Position numbers and translations under genes: made by a program. 64,000 nt of DNA, taken from the NCBI GenBank assembly GCA_023426145.1, contig JAFABG010000015.1:1-64000 (forward strand), given 5' to 3'. Under the pieces are notes generated by a model. The model ran no database searches. It saw only the letters and a list, made by a program, of their open reading frames with translations, and was not told the DNA's origin. Below are positions 34,789 to 43,254 of this stretch, in pieces. The DNA comes from Bacteroidota bacterium (GTDB taxonomy: Bacteria; Bacteroidota; Bacteroidia; Bacteroidales; Bacteroidaceae). Numbering within the stretch: the stretch's first letter is position 1; every line of letters begins with the position of its first letter.

Positions 34789-35784
34789 TTAAATTTCAAC
34801 TAAAAGTTTACCAGTATTTTCACCACTAAAGAGACCTATAAAAGCATCCGGTAAAGCATCGAAACCTTTCATGATTGTTTCTTGATACTGTAATTTTCCT
34901 CCGCTAATCCATTCGGTAAGTTGCTTTACAGCTTCAGGGAAATGTTTAGAGAAGTCACTTACGATAAATCCTTTCATGAGCGCACTATTTTTGACTAATG
35001 CTACTTGTGGACGTGGACCTATTGGGGCTTCAGTACTATTATACATGGAAATCTGTCCACAAATAATAATTCGGGCAAATTTGTTGATATGTTGTAGCAC
35101 AGCATCCGATATTTCTCCTCCCACATTGTCATAGTATATATCTACTCCATTGGGACAAGCTTTGGCTATTTCTGCTGATATATCTTCGGTATGGTAGTTG
35201 ATAACCTCATCAAAATGAAGTGCATCTTTCAGATATGCAGCCTTACTATCAGTGCCGGCAATACCCACAACGCGACAACCTTTAATTTTAGCAATCTGTC
35301 CTACTACTACACCTACAGCTCCAGCGGCACCTGAAATCACTACAGTCTCTCCTGCTTTAGGTTCACCGATATATGTCAAACCGCAATAGGCCGTAAGTCC
35401 GGGCATTCCTAAGATACCTAAATAATAACTCAATGGAGCCAAACCTTGCTGTAATTTTGTAACCGTACTACCATTTACTACCTGTTGTTCTGCCCATGCC
35501 AGATTTCCAAGTACGACATCTCCCGATTTGAAATCGGCATGTTTGCTTTCCAACACTTTCGCAACAACTCCACCAGAAATAGGTTTCCCCACTTCATAAG
35601 GCTCAACATAAGATTTAGAAGCACTCATTCGGCCTCGCATATAAGGATCTACTGACACGTAGAGGGCTTTTAGTAATAGTTCTCCTTCATTTAATGATGT
35701 AGGCAATGAGGCCTCAGTAGTTTCAAAATGTTCTCTAGTAACCATTCCGACCGGCCTTGATTTAAATAGAATTTGTTTATTCAT
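34789..35784 (-). CDS. zinc-independent medium-chain reductase (NADP-dependent alkenal/curcumin reductase type)
   Basis: A 331-residue MDR-superfamily oxidoreductase. It has the leukotriene B4 dehydrogenase/curcumin reductase layout: LYVSVDPYMRGRMSASKSY near the start, LGMPGLTAYCGL, and the nucleotide motif VISGAAGAVGVVVGQIAKIKGCRVVGIAGTD. No zinc-binding cysteines are present. Members reduce the C=C bond of enones using NADPH. Start at ATG 35782-35784, two codons inside the longest frame. First gene of an operon with the old yellow enzyme. Confidence 0.9.
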   Translation of the reverse strand: MNKQILFKSRPVGMVTREHFETTEASLPTSLNEGELLLKALYVSVDPYMRGRMSASKSYVEPYEVGKPISGGVVAKVLESKHADFKSGDVVLGNLAWAEQQVVNGSTVTKLQQGLAPLSYYLGILGMPGLTAYCGLTYIGEPKAGETVVISGAAGAVGVVVGQIAKIKGCRVVGIAGTDSKAAYLKDALHFDEVINYHTEDISAEIAKACPNGVDIYYDNVGGEISDAVLQHINKFARIIICGQISMYNSTEAPIGPRPQVALVKNSALMKGFIVSDFSKHFPEAVKQLTEWISGGKLQYQETIMKGFDALPDAFIGLFSGENTGKLLVEI

Positions 35785-35925
35785 AATCATCCTTTTTTTA
35801 TTTTTCCCAAATTAAAGCATCTGGGTAATCTAACCTATTGTGATCAAACGCTTCATTTACAGCCTTTGTTCGTTAATACACAAACAAAATATACTAAATA
35901 AGTTTATAACTCCTTACGTTAACTT

Positions 35926-35960
35926 TGCAACCTTGTTGCACAATTCATTCGCTATCTTTG
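35926..35960 (+). promoter_or_regulatory. palindromic operator candidate and -7 box of the ATPase-Fur operon
   Basis: A perfect palindrome TGCAAC-CTT-GTTGCA (35926-35940) lies 12 bp upstream of a -7 box TATCTTTG (35953-35960), covering the place where the -33 element would be. The Fur-family gene that ends the operon is the obvious binding candidate. The site is in the 202-bp divergent gap, so the reductase pair on the other strand could also respond. Confidence 0.6.
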
Positions 35961-35986
35961 TAGCAGTTTATAAAAAATGAGTGATT

Positions 35987-37939
35987 ATGGGACATTGTAG
36001 TTGTTGTGCAAATACACGCGAGTGTGCACCCGAAAAATATATCAAAAAGCCAACTAACCTATTTGCTGAATATTGGAGAGTAGGGCTTTCATTTCTTTTG
36101 CTGATAGGCGGAATCCTTATGCATGTTTTAGAACTTGGCTTTTTTAACCAAGGCTATTTCTCTTTACTTTGGTATATTGTTGCTTATCTTCCAGTGGGGC
36201 TTCCAGTGATGAAAGAGGCTTGGGAAGGTATAAGAGAGAAAGAATTCTTCAGTGAGTTTACACTGATGTTTATCGCTACGCTTGGGGCCTTCTATATTGG
36301 TGAGTATCCTGAGGGAGTAGCTGTTATGTTGTTTTATTCTATAGGTGAGTTGTTTCAAGAGAAAGCTGTAGATAATGCAAAACGGCATATCGGAGCTTTG
36401 TTGGACATTCGTCCGGAAGAGGCGGCTCTAGTCAAAGACAATTTAATTTTTAAGGTAAATCCCCGAGAGGTGAAAGTAGGAGAAATCATAGAAGTGAAGC
36501 CTGGCGGGCGAGTACCTTTGGATGGATTGTTGTTGACTGATGTGGCATCGTTCAATACCGCAGCATTAACCGGTGAAAGTTTACCTCGTCAGATCAGTAA
36601 AGACGAGGAAGTATTGGCTGGAATGATAGTCACTGATCGGATGATTCGAATAAGAGTGAGCAGACCTTTTGATAAAAGTGCTCTTTCCCGTATTTTAGAG
36701 TTGGTCCAGGATGCTTCGGAACGTAAAGCTCCCGCAGAGCTATTTATTCGTAAATTTGCACGAATATATACGCCTGCTGTTACTGGTTTGGCGGTTCTTA
36801 TCGTTCTACTTCCATTTCTTTATTCTTTAGTTGCTACTGGCTTTATTTTTGTTTTTAATGACTGGCTATATCGAGCTTTAGTCTTTCTCGTCATTTCCTG
36901 TCCTTGTGCTCTTGTAGTAAGCATCCCGTTGGGATACTTCGGAGGAATTGGAGCAGCTTCTCGGTTAGGAATCTTATTCAAAGGAGGGAATTATTTGGAT
37001 GCTATCACTAAGGTCAACACAGTAGTATTTGATAAAACAGGGACATTAACTCAAGGAACCTTTGATGTGCAGTTTAGTTCATCTGCTTCTGATTTTTCAG
37101 ATGAAGAATTAGTCCGTTGGGTGGCTTCGGTTGAGAAGGGGAGTACTCATCCCATTGCAAAGGCTGTAGTTGCCTATGCTGAGCAACGAAAAGTTACACT
37201 CTCATCGGCAACCGACGTAAAGGAATTTGCTGGTCTTGGTGTTGAAGCAACTGTAGAAGACGTTCGAGTGTTAGTTGGTAATTGCAAACTACTTTCTGAT
37301 TTGCATATAGTCTATCCTTCGGAACTGCTTACCATTTCCGACACTATCGTTGTTTGTGCGGTAGAAAACAAATATGCTGGTTATCTGTTATTATCTGATA
37401 GTCTCAAAGAAGATGCAGTATTAGCTATAGATCACTTGAAAGCGCAGGGAATTCAAAACATTCAGATGTTATCCGGTGATAAACAAAGTATTGTTAGTAC
37501 ATTTGCACAGCAGCTTGGTCTTTCAAAAGCTTATGGTGATCTTCTCCCTGAAGGGAAGGTGAAGCACTTGGAAGAACTGCGTGCTGATGCTGATAATCAG
37601 ATAGCCTTTGTGGGGGACGGTCTGAATGATTCTCCAGTACTAGCGCTAAGCCATGTTGGTATAGCGATGGGGGGATTAGGAAGTGATGCTGCAATTGAAA
37701 CAGCTGATGTAGTGATACAAACTGACCAACCTTCAAAAGTAGCTGAAGCTATAAAAATAGGAAAGTTGACGCGACGTATTGTGTGGCAAAACATTTCTCT
37801 CGCTTTTGGTGTGAAACTGCTCGTTCTACTATTAGGAGCAGCTGGGGTGGCCACTTTGTGGGAAGCCGTTTTTGCTGATGTCGGTGTAGCATTGTTGGCC
37901 ATCATGAACGCTGTAAGGATACAGAAGTTGATAAAATAA
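35987..37939 (+). CDS. P1B-type heavy-metal ATPase (Zn/Cd/Co type)
   Basis: A 650-residue metal exporter of the inner membrane. The metal site CPC (Cys305, Cys307) in SCPCALVVSIPLGYFGGIGAASRLG is typical of Zn2+/Cd2+ pumps. TGES (actuator), phosphorylated Asp349 in FDKTGTLTQG, the Ser-Thr-His-Pro form of the HP motif (KGSTHPIAKA) and GDGLNDSPVLA complete the set. The N-terminus lacks a full HMA domain but has a short Cys cluster, MGHCSCCANTREC, that may bind metal. I chose ATG 35987, two codons after an in-frame GTG; an out-of-frame ATG at 35977 leads nowhere. Seven nt before the Fur gene. Confidence 0.93.
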   Translation: MGHCSCCANTRECAPEKYIKKPTNLFAEYWRVGLSFLLLIGGILMHVLELGFFNQGYFSLLWYIVAYLPVGLPVMKEAWEGIREKEFFSEFTLMFIATLGAFYIGEYPEGVAVMLFYSIGELFQEKAVDNAKRHIGALLDIRPEEAALVKDNLIFKVNPREVKVGEIIEVKPGGRVPLDGLLLTDVASFNTAALTGESLPRQISKDEEVLAGMIVTDRMIRIRVSRPFDKSALSRILELVQDASERKAPAELFIRKFARIYTPAVTGLAVLIVLLPFLYSLVATGFIFVFNDWLYRALVFLVISCPCALVVSIPLGYFGGIGAASRLGILFKGGNYLDAITKVNTVVFDKTGTLTQGTFDVQFSSSASDFSDEELVRWVASVEKGSTHPIAKAVVAYAEQRKVTLSSATDVKEFAGLGVEATVEDVRVLVGNCKLLSDLHIVYPSELLTISDTIVVCAVENKYAGYLLLSDSLKEDAVLAIDHLKAQGIQNIQMLSGDKQSIVSTFAQQLGLSKAYGDLLPEGKVKHLEELRADADNQIAFVGDGLNDSPVLALSHVGIAMGGLGSDAAIETADVVIQTDQPSKVAEAIKIGKLTRRIVWQNISLAFGVKLLVLLLGAAGVATLWEAVFADVGVALLAIMNAVRIQKLIK

Positions 37940-37946
37940 AATAATA

Positions 37947-38372
37947 ATGGAAGAAAAAGTTTATCTGAACAAGTTGGCTAAAAGAAACATCAAGCCGACG
38001 GCTATACGACTTCTCATCTTGAGAACGATGATGGAAGCCGGGCGTGCTGTGTCTCAACTCGATCTTGAAACCTTACTTGATTCTGTTGATAAATCGACGA
38101 TTTCCCGAACCATTACGCTTTTCTTATCCCATCATCTGATACATAGCATCGACGACGGAAGCGGTTCGTGGAAATATGCTGTTTGTAGTGATGCGTGCAA
38201 TTGTGTGTTAAAAGATTTGCATTCGCATTTCTATTGCGAAAAATGCCACCGGACATTCTGTCTGGAAAATATTCATATTCCTGTGATCGATTTACCTAAA
38301 GGATTTACTTTACATAGCGTTAATTATGTGGTAAAGGGGATTTGTGAGGAATGTTCTCAACAAGAAGATTGA
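37947..38372 (+). CDS. Fur-family metalloregulator (Zur-like)
   Basis: A 141-residue ferric-uptake-type repressor with an N-terminal winged helix (about 10-80, LDLETLLDSVDKSTISRTITLFLSHHLIHSI) and a C-terminal dimerisation domain. Structural zinc ligands are visible as two CxxC pairs, FYCEKCHRTFC and GICEECSQQ, and HSHFYCEKCH adds His ligands. The position right after a Zn/Cd exporter points to a zinc sensor. Zur proteins usually repress uptake, so control of an exporter is unusual and is discussed under findings. Confidence 0.9.
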   Translation: MEEKVYLNKLAKRNIKPTAIRLLILRTMMEAGRAVSQLDLETLLDSVDKSTISRTITLFLSHHLIHSIDDGSGSWKYAVCSDACNCVLKDLHSHFYCEKCHRTFCLENIHIPVIDLPKGFTLHSVNYVVKGICEECSQQED

Positions 38373-38391
38373 TGATAAGTGCATCAATAAA

Positions 38392-38460
38392 GAAGCACGG
38401 ATTTTATCGGAGAAATAGATTCTAATGGCGTAGAACCATCGCTCTGATAAAATTCGTGCC
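38392..38460. terminator. large convergent hairpin between fur and the PUL
   Basis: A 17-bp stem with two mismatches (arms starting at GCACG, 38393, and ending at CGTGC, 38459) and an inner hairpin TTCTA/TAGAA lies between the convergent fur and GH3 genes. Neither side has a long T run, so it may act as a weak bidirectional terminator or a 3'-end protector. Confidence 0.6.
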
Positions 38461-38474
38461 CAATAAATTAGTTA

Positions 38475-40724
38475 CTAATCGATTACTTTAAAAAGCATTT
38501 TTTCACCCGACTGACTATTTGGTGCTACCCAAAGAGCAAAGTCTCCTGCTTCTACCGTTTTTATGTTATCTATATTCCAGAAAGCAAGCTCACTAACAGG
38601 AAGCTCAAATGATACATTTTTCTTTTCACCGGGTTTTAACGTAACACGGGTAAAGCGCTTCAATTCTTTAACAGGGCGCGTTACAGACCCAACAAGGTCT
38701 TGCACGTAAAGCTGGGCAATCTCTGTGCCTTCATATTTTCCTGTATTCTCCAGATCGAAACTCACCGTCAGTACATCATTTATCTTGAGTTCTTTTGAAG
38801 ATAGTTTCATGTGGCTATAGCTGAAAGTTGTGTAGGAAAGTCCATAGCCAAACGGAAATAAAGGATCAAACCCTGCATCCATATAGAAAGATGTACAACC
38901 TAGTGATGTTTGTCCTGCTTCGAGAGGAATATCGTTAATCAAAATTTCCTCTTTTGTAGCTGGGCGCCCGGTGTTGTTATGTGCATAGTAAATAGGAATT
39001 TGTCCAACCATCTTTGGGAAAGTGACAGGCGTTTTTCCACTGGGTACAGCTTTGCCCCAAATTAAATTGGCCAAAGCGGGACCTCCCATCGTTCCGGGGT
39101 GGAAACAATACAGCATTGCTGCTGAGAGAGCCGTTTCTTTTTCAATGGTAAGTGGGCGTCCTGCCATTACAATCGTGACTAATGGTTTCCCTGTTTTAGC
39201 TAGTGCAGCAATCAAATCACTTTGTGCTCCTTGTAGATTAAGATCGGCTAAGGAGTGAGCTTCGCCAGATAGAATAGATTCTTCACCAACAAATGCCAAT
39301 ATTACATCGGCACGAGTTGTTGCAGCAACCGCTTTGGTTATACCTTCTTTGTTTTTGTCACGGCTATAAGCCAGCCCAGGCTCATAAATCACCTGTACTT
39401 GGTCTCCTACTAGCTCTTTTATGGCAGTAAGCGGAGTCACTGTGTGGCTTTTCTCACCGTCAAAGACCCATGTACCTAACTGATCATGAGGCGCATTGGC
39501 CATAGGCCCTATGATAGCGACTGATTTTACGGAACCTTGTAATGGAAGCACTTCCTTTTCATTCTTCAATAATATAGCCGATTCGATAGCGGCCTGTTTG
39601 GCTGCTTCAAGGTGAGCTGTGGCATATAGAATGTTGGCTTTCTCATCCACGTAAGGGCTTTCAAATAATCCGAGACGATATTTAACCCGCAAAATATTGC
39701 GAACAGCTTCGTCTATATCAGCTAGTCTCACTTTTCCGGTCTTGATGAGTTCAGGGATTTCTTTGACGAAGGTGTTGCCTACCATTTCCATATCTACCCC
39801 AGCATTCACTGCTTTCATTGCGGCTTCTTTAGAATCTGCAGCGAATCCATGAGTGATCATTTCTACAGATGAGGCCCAGTCCGTAACCACTAAACCATCG
39901 AATCCCCATTCGTCACGAAGTATTTTTTTCAGAATAAAAGAATTGCCTGTAGAAGGTACCCCGTCGTTGTCATTGAATGAGGTCATAAACGTTGCGGCTC
40001 CTGCTTTAGCAGCTGCTTCGAAAGGGGGAAGATAGACATTACGTAATCGTCTTTCCGGAATGAAGGTGGAATTATAATCTCTTCCTCCTTCAGCAGCACC
40101 GTAGCCCACGAAATGTTTAGGGCAAGCAGCGATCGAGGTAGGGTTATTTAATGAATCGCCCTGAAAACCTTTAATCATAGCTGCTCCCATTGTGGAGGTC
40201 AAGTAAGTATCTTCGCCACATCCTTCTGCCATTCTTCCCCAGCGGGGATCGCGAGCAATGTCGATCATTGGAGCAAAGGTCCATCGAATACCTACTGATG
40301 AGGCTTCAATAGCAGCTATGCGTGCACCTTCTTCAGCTATTTTAGGATCAAAGGATGCTGCTTGCCCCAAAGGAATTGGGAAAATAGTCTTAAATCCATG
40401 AATGACATCACGTGCCATTAGCAAGGGAATGCCAAGACGAGATTCATTCATGGCGACATGCTGGAGCGCATTAATGCGTATTGGATCTGTTTCGTTGAGT
40501 ATAGAACCTACACCACCTTGCTTAATAACTATGCTCATTTCTTCAATGTTAGCATAGGAAGTGATTTGGTTCATCTGCCCCAATTTTTCCTCTAAAGTCA
40601 TCCTTGACAAGAGGGACTCAATTTTCTTCTCTATCATTGTGTCCCCCTCCTTATCCACCATCTTTGTGCAGGAGATGAAAGGAAGAAGGAGCAGGCACGC
40701 AGAGAAAATCTTTATTATTTTCAT
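38475..40724 (-). CDS. GH3 beta-glucosidase lipoprotein
   Basis: A 749-residue GH3 enzyme removing glucose from the non-reducing end of beta-glucan oligosaccharides. It has a lipobox (LPFISC, Cys19), the N-terminal TIM barrel with nucleophile Asp282 in GFDGLVVTDWAS, KHF and RDPRWGR substrate motifs, the alpha/beta sandwich (about 390-600) and a fibronectin III-like C-terminal domain (about 655-740). Layout and length match BglX. It is the last gene of the locus, 12 nt after the GH16 gene, and probably works in the periplasm on imported oligosaccharides. Confidence 0.95.
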   Translation of the reverse strand: MKIIKIFSACLLLLPFISCTKMVDKEGDTMIEKKIESLLSRMTLEEKLGQMNQITSYANIEEMSIVIKQGGVGSILNETDPIRINALQHVAMNESRLGIPLLMARDVIHGFKTIFPIPLGQAASFDPKIAEEGARIAAIEASSVGIRWTFAPMIDIARDPRWGRMAEGCGEDTYLTSTMGAAMIKGFQGDSLNNPTSIAACPKHFVGYGAAEGGRDYNSTFIPERRLRNVYLPPFEAAAKAGAATFMTSFNDNDGVPSTGNSFILKKILRDEWGFDGLVVTDWASSVEMITHGFAADSKEAAMKAVNAGVDMEMVGNTFVKEIPELIKTGKVRLADIDEAVRNILRVKYRLGLFESPYVDEKANILYATAHLEAAKQAAIESAILLKNEKEVLPLQGSVKSVAIIGPMANAPHDQLGTWVFDGEKSHTVTPLTAIKELVGDQVQVIYEPGLAYSRDKNKEGITKAVAATTRADVILAFVGEESILSGEAHSLADLNLQGAQSDLIAALAKTGKPLVTIVMAGRPLTIEKETALSAAMLYCFHPGTMGGPALANLIWGKAVPSGKTPVTFPKMVGQIPIYYAHNNTGRPATKEEILINDIPLEAGQTSLGCTSFYMDAGFDPLFPFGYGLSYTTFSYSHMKLSSKELKINDVLTVSFDLENTGKYEGTEIAQLYVQDLVGSVTRPVKELKRFTRVTLKPGEKKNVSFELPVSELAFWNIDNIKTVEAGDFALWVAPNSQSGEKMLFKVID

Positions 40725-40736
40725 ACCTATTAATTC

Positions 40737-41855
40737 TTATTTTTGCTGAAATACACGTACATAGTCAATTTCATAAGTTGCTGGGAGTGCTGATTCGTCT
40801 ACTCCCTCAGCTCCGCCCCAGTTACCGCCCCAAGCTAGGTTTAGTTTCACATAGAAAGGGGCATTAAATGGCCAAGTATTTTTGTCATTCGTCTTATCGT
40901 TGTCAAACCGGAAAAGTTGTTGTCCATCTACAAACGTACGTATAAAATCTTCTGTCCACTCCAATGCATAAACGTGATATTCCGATTGTGCTGTAGCCAC
41001 ATAGGTTTCATTCGTTTTTTGTGTCCCTATAGAGTGGTTATACGCTTTGCAATGGATAGATGAGGATACGTAGTTGGCATGGTAGCCCACTTCTTCCATG
41101 ATGTCAATTTCACCATCATCCGGCCAAGCTGTATAATTCTTCGGCATCATCCAGAAAGCAGGCCATGTTCCTTTTCCTTTTGGTAATTTTAGTCGGGCCT
41201 CAAAATAACCGTACTTCCAGCTTTCCTTAGTATTCATGCGGATGGAATAAACCGTTCCTCCAATTTTTTGCGCAATAATGCTGAGGATACCGTCTTTAAT
41301 TGAAGCTAGCTGTGTGTTCTCTTGGCTACCGGCAACATAATTTTGGAGTTCATTGTTTCCCCAACCATTGCCTCCAGTCTCATAATACCAGTGATCTAGG
41401 TTAGGACTAGTTCCTGTATTAAACTCATCGTTCCAAATTAATCGGTAACCTTCTGGGACATTAATTCCCGGATCAACAGGTGGTTCAGGACTAGCTTCTT
41501 GTACGATGCGGACGTAGGAGCGGGAAGCTCCGGCTTTCACCACTACCTTTCCCTCGCGGGATTGGTAGCTGGTGTTTGCTTTTACTGTGACTTCAACGGT
41601 ACCTTGTGAACTATTGTATATGGGTTTACAGCTTACCCATTCCTTACATGCATCATCACTGAAAGCTGTCCATTCGAGGTCTGAATTCACTGTGATCGCA
41701 GTCACGGATCCTGCATACGAAACCGATATTTCAGTAGGCGACGCATCTATCGATGGAACTTTTGCCTCTTCATTATCATCGCTGCACGACAAAAGTCCGA
41801 AGATGCAGGCAAAGGTATAAAGTATGGTCATTGTTTTCATTTTTTCTTGTTTCAT
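40737..41855 (-). CDS. BACON-GH16 endo-beta-glucanase lipoprotein (laminarinase-like)
   Basis: A 372-residue surface or periplasmic endoglucanase. After a lipobox (LLSC, Cys24) comes a BACON domain (about 33-122) and a GH16 domain (about 135-370). The catalytic motif DDGEIDIMEEVG contains nucleophile Glu249 and acid/base Glu254. The extra residue in EIDIME is the beta-bulge form of GH16_3 laminarinases, so beta-1,3- or mixed-linkage glucan is the probable substrate. The Asn-Gly-Trp loop GGNGWGNNELQNY is also typical of laminarinases. Its start overlaps the SGBP stop (TAATG). Confidence 0.94.
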   Translation of the reverse strand: MKQEKMKTMTILYTFACIFGLLSCSDDNEEAKVPSIDASPTEISVSYAGSVTAITVNSDLEWTAFSDDACKEWVSCKPIYNSSQGTVEVTVKANTSYQSREGKVVVKAGASRSYVRIVQEASPEPPVDPGINVPEGYRLIWNDEFNTGTSPNLDHWYYETGGNGWGNNELQNYVAGSQENTQLASIKDGILSIIAQKIGGTVYSIRMNTKESWKYGYFEARLKLPKGKGTWPAFWMMPKNYTAWPDDGEIDIMEEVGYHANYVSSSIHCKAYNHSIGTQKTNETYVATAQSEYHVYALEWTEDFIRTFVDGQQLFRFDNDKTNDKNTWPFNAPFYVKLNLAWGGNWGGAEGVDESALPATYEIDYVRVFQQK

Positions 41856-43234
41856 TACTCTTTATGTTTTTGTAAAATAATGTCTTTGATCGTCAAGTCT
41901 GTATTGGCTGGATTCCCCCCGAAATCAAAAACTAGCTTAGCTTGTGTAATGTCGACTCCTGTAGCATTAATTGCTTTTACAATAACATCTTCTCCAGCTG
42001 TTAACTTGATCTTTTCGAGGAGGAAGACAAATATATTGTCGTTATCGCCTCCACCTACCTGAACTAATTTTACAGTGACCGAATTAATGTCGTTAGACGC
42101 CTGCATTACTACACGAAAATCATAGTTCTCGGCAGCAGAAGTAGTAAGATTATCACTAACGAAGATCACTTGATTTTGCCATTGATCACTTGTTGCACTT
42201 GGGAAACTGAGTGAATACGTTGCTCCATCAATACTAAGTGCTGGGTTTTCAATCTGACTCCATCCTGGGGCATAATAGAATTCGTTCGTAAAGGCTACCC
42301 CATGCCATAAGTTATCAGGACTGTCCACTGCGCTCCAAGTAGGCTCAGGGGTGTCTTCTTCTTCAGGAACAACGGTTCCATCATCGTTAGCATGATCTTT
42401 TAATACGATGTTTTCGATAGTGATGACAGTATTTGCAGCGTTCCCACCAAAATCGCAAACTAATTTCAGATTGGCAATATCAATTCCGGGCATATTACTT
42501 TTCCAGATACATAATGGCTCATTAGCTGTCAGAGCTGTTTTGCTTTCGAGATAAAATACGCCGTCGTCAGATCCATCTACCAGCTTTACTGTTACATGTG
42601 GATGATCGGTAGTTGAAGTGAGGATAACAGAAAAATCGTAATGTTTCTCAGCGTCAGTAGCAATATTGGTAGGGGTTAGCATCTGTGCTTGCCAAGTGTC
42701 GGTAGTTGCTTCTGGAAGGGTTATGGAATATACACCATCCACCAGTGAGTAAGCTGGATCAGTAATTTGATTCCATCCCGGTGCATACCAAAATGTGGGT
42801 GCATCAACCGTGGCTGTTTTCCAGATATTAAAGGCACTTTCCGGATCGAATCCACCAAACCCTGTCATAATGGTTTTGTCTATGTGGAAGCTTTTTGAGA
42901 TTGCTCTGTCACTAACTCCGTTGGAATTGGCTATTTTAACCTCTATACTGTAATCGCCTGCTTTTCGATAATATTTAGTCATGTGGAAGGCCGTTGAATA
43001 ACTTTTTCCATCGATAATCCAAACTGGCATTACTCCTGTCTCCCCTTCGAAAGAGAAGGTCACATAATTAGTTTCTTGATTTACATCTACATGAATAGAA
43101 CCTTCGTAATCTGACGCTACCGGAATTCCCGCTTCACTGGGAGAGTTGAAACTCTCGGGTGAGCATGACGCGATGGTTAGAACAACGCTGATTGCTAGCC
43201 ATACTTCACTAAATTGTTTATATATCTTTTTCAT
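41855..43234 (-). CDS. surface glycan-binding lipoprotein with two carbohydrate-binding modules (SGBP-B like)
   Basis: A 459-residue lipoprotein (IASC, Cys24) with no catalytic residues. It has an N-terminal immunoglobulin/PKD-like domain (about 35-125) and two homologous CBM4-like modules, one beginning with FWYAPGWNQITDPAYSLVDG (about 157) and one with FYYAPGWSQIENPALSIDG (about 330); each ends with a conserved DFGGN-x-ANT-x-(I/L)T-I motif. Position just after susD marks it as the second surface glycan-binding protein of the locus. The repeated aromatic motif suggests beta-glucan binding. The ATG at 43232-43234 starts a clear signal peptide. Overlaps the next gene by one nt. Confidence 0.88.
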   Translation of the reverse strand: MKKIYKQFSEVWLAISVVLTIASCSPESFNSPSEAGIPVASDYEGSIHVDVNQETNYVTFSFEGETGVMPVWIIDGKSYSTAFHMTKYYRKAGDYSIEVKIANSNGVSDRAISKSFHIDKTIMTGFGGFDPESAFNIWKTATVDAPTFWYAPGWNQITDPAYSLVDGVYSITLPEATTDTWQAQMLTPTNIATDAEKHYDFSVILTSTTDHPHVTVKLVDGSDDGVFYLESKTALTANEPLCIWKSNMPGIDIANLKLVCDFGGNAANTVITIENIVLKDHANDDGTVVPEEEDTPEPTWSAVDSPDNLWHGVAFTNEFYYAPGWSQIENPALSIDGATYSLSFPSATSDQWQNQVIFVSDNLTTSAAENYDFRVVMQASNDINSVTVKLVQVGGGDNDNIFVFLLEKIKLTAGEDVIVKAINATGVDITQAKLVFDFGGNPANTDLTIKDIILQKHKE

Positions 43235-43254
43235 AATACGATCATTTATGTTCA

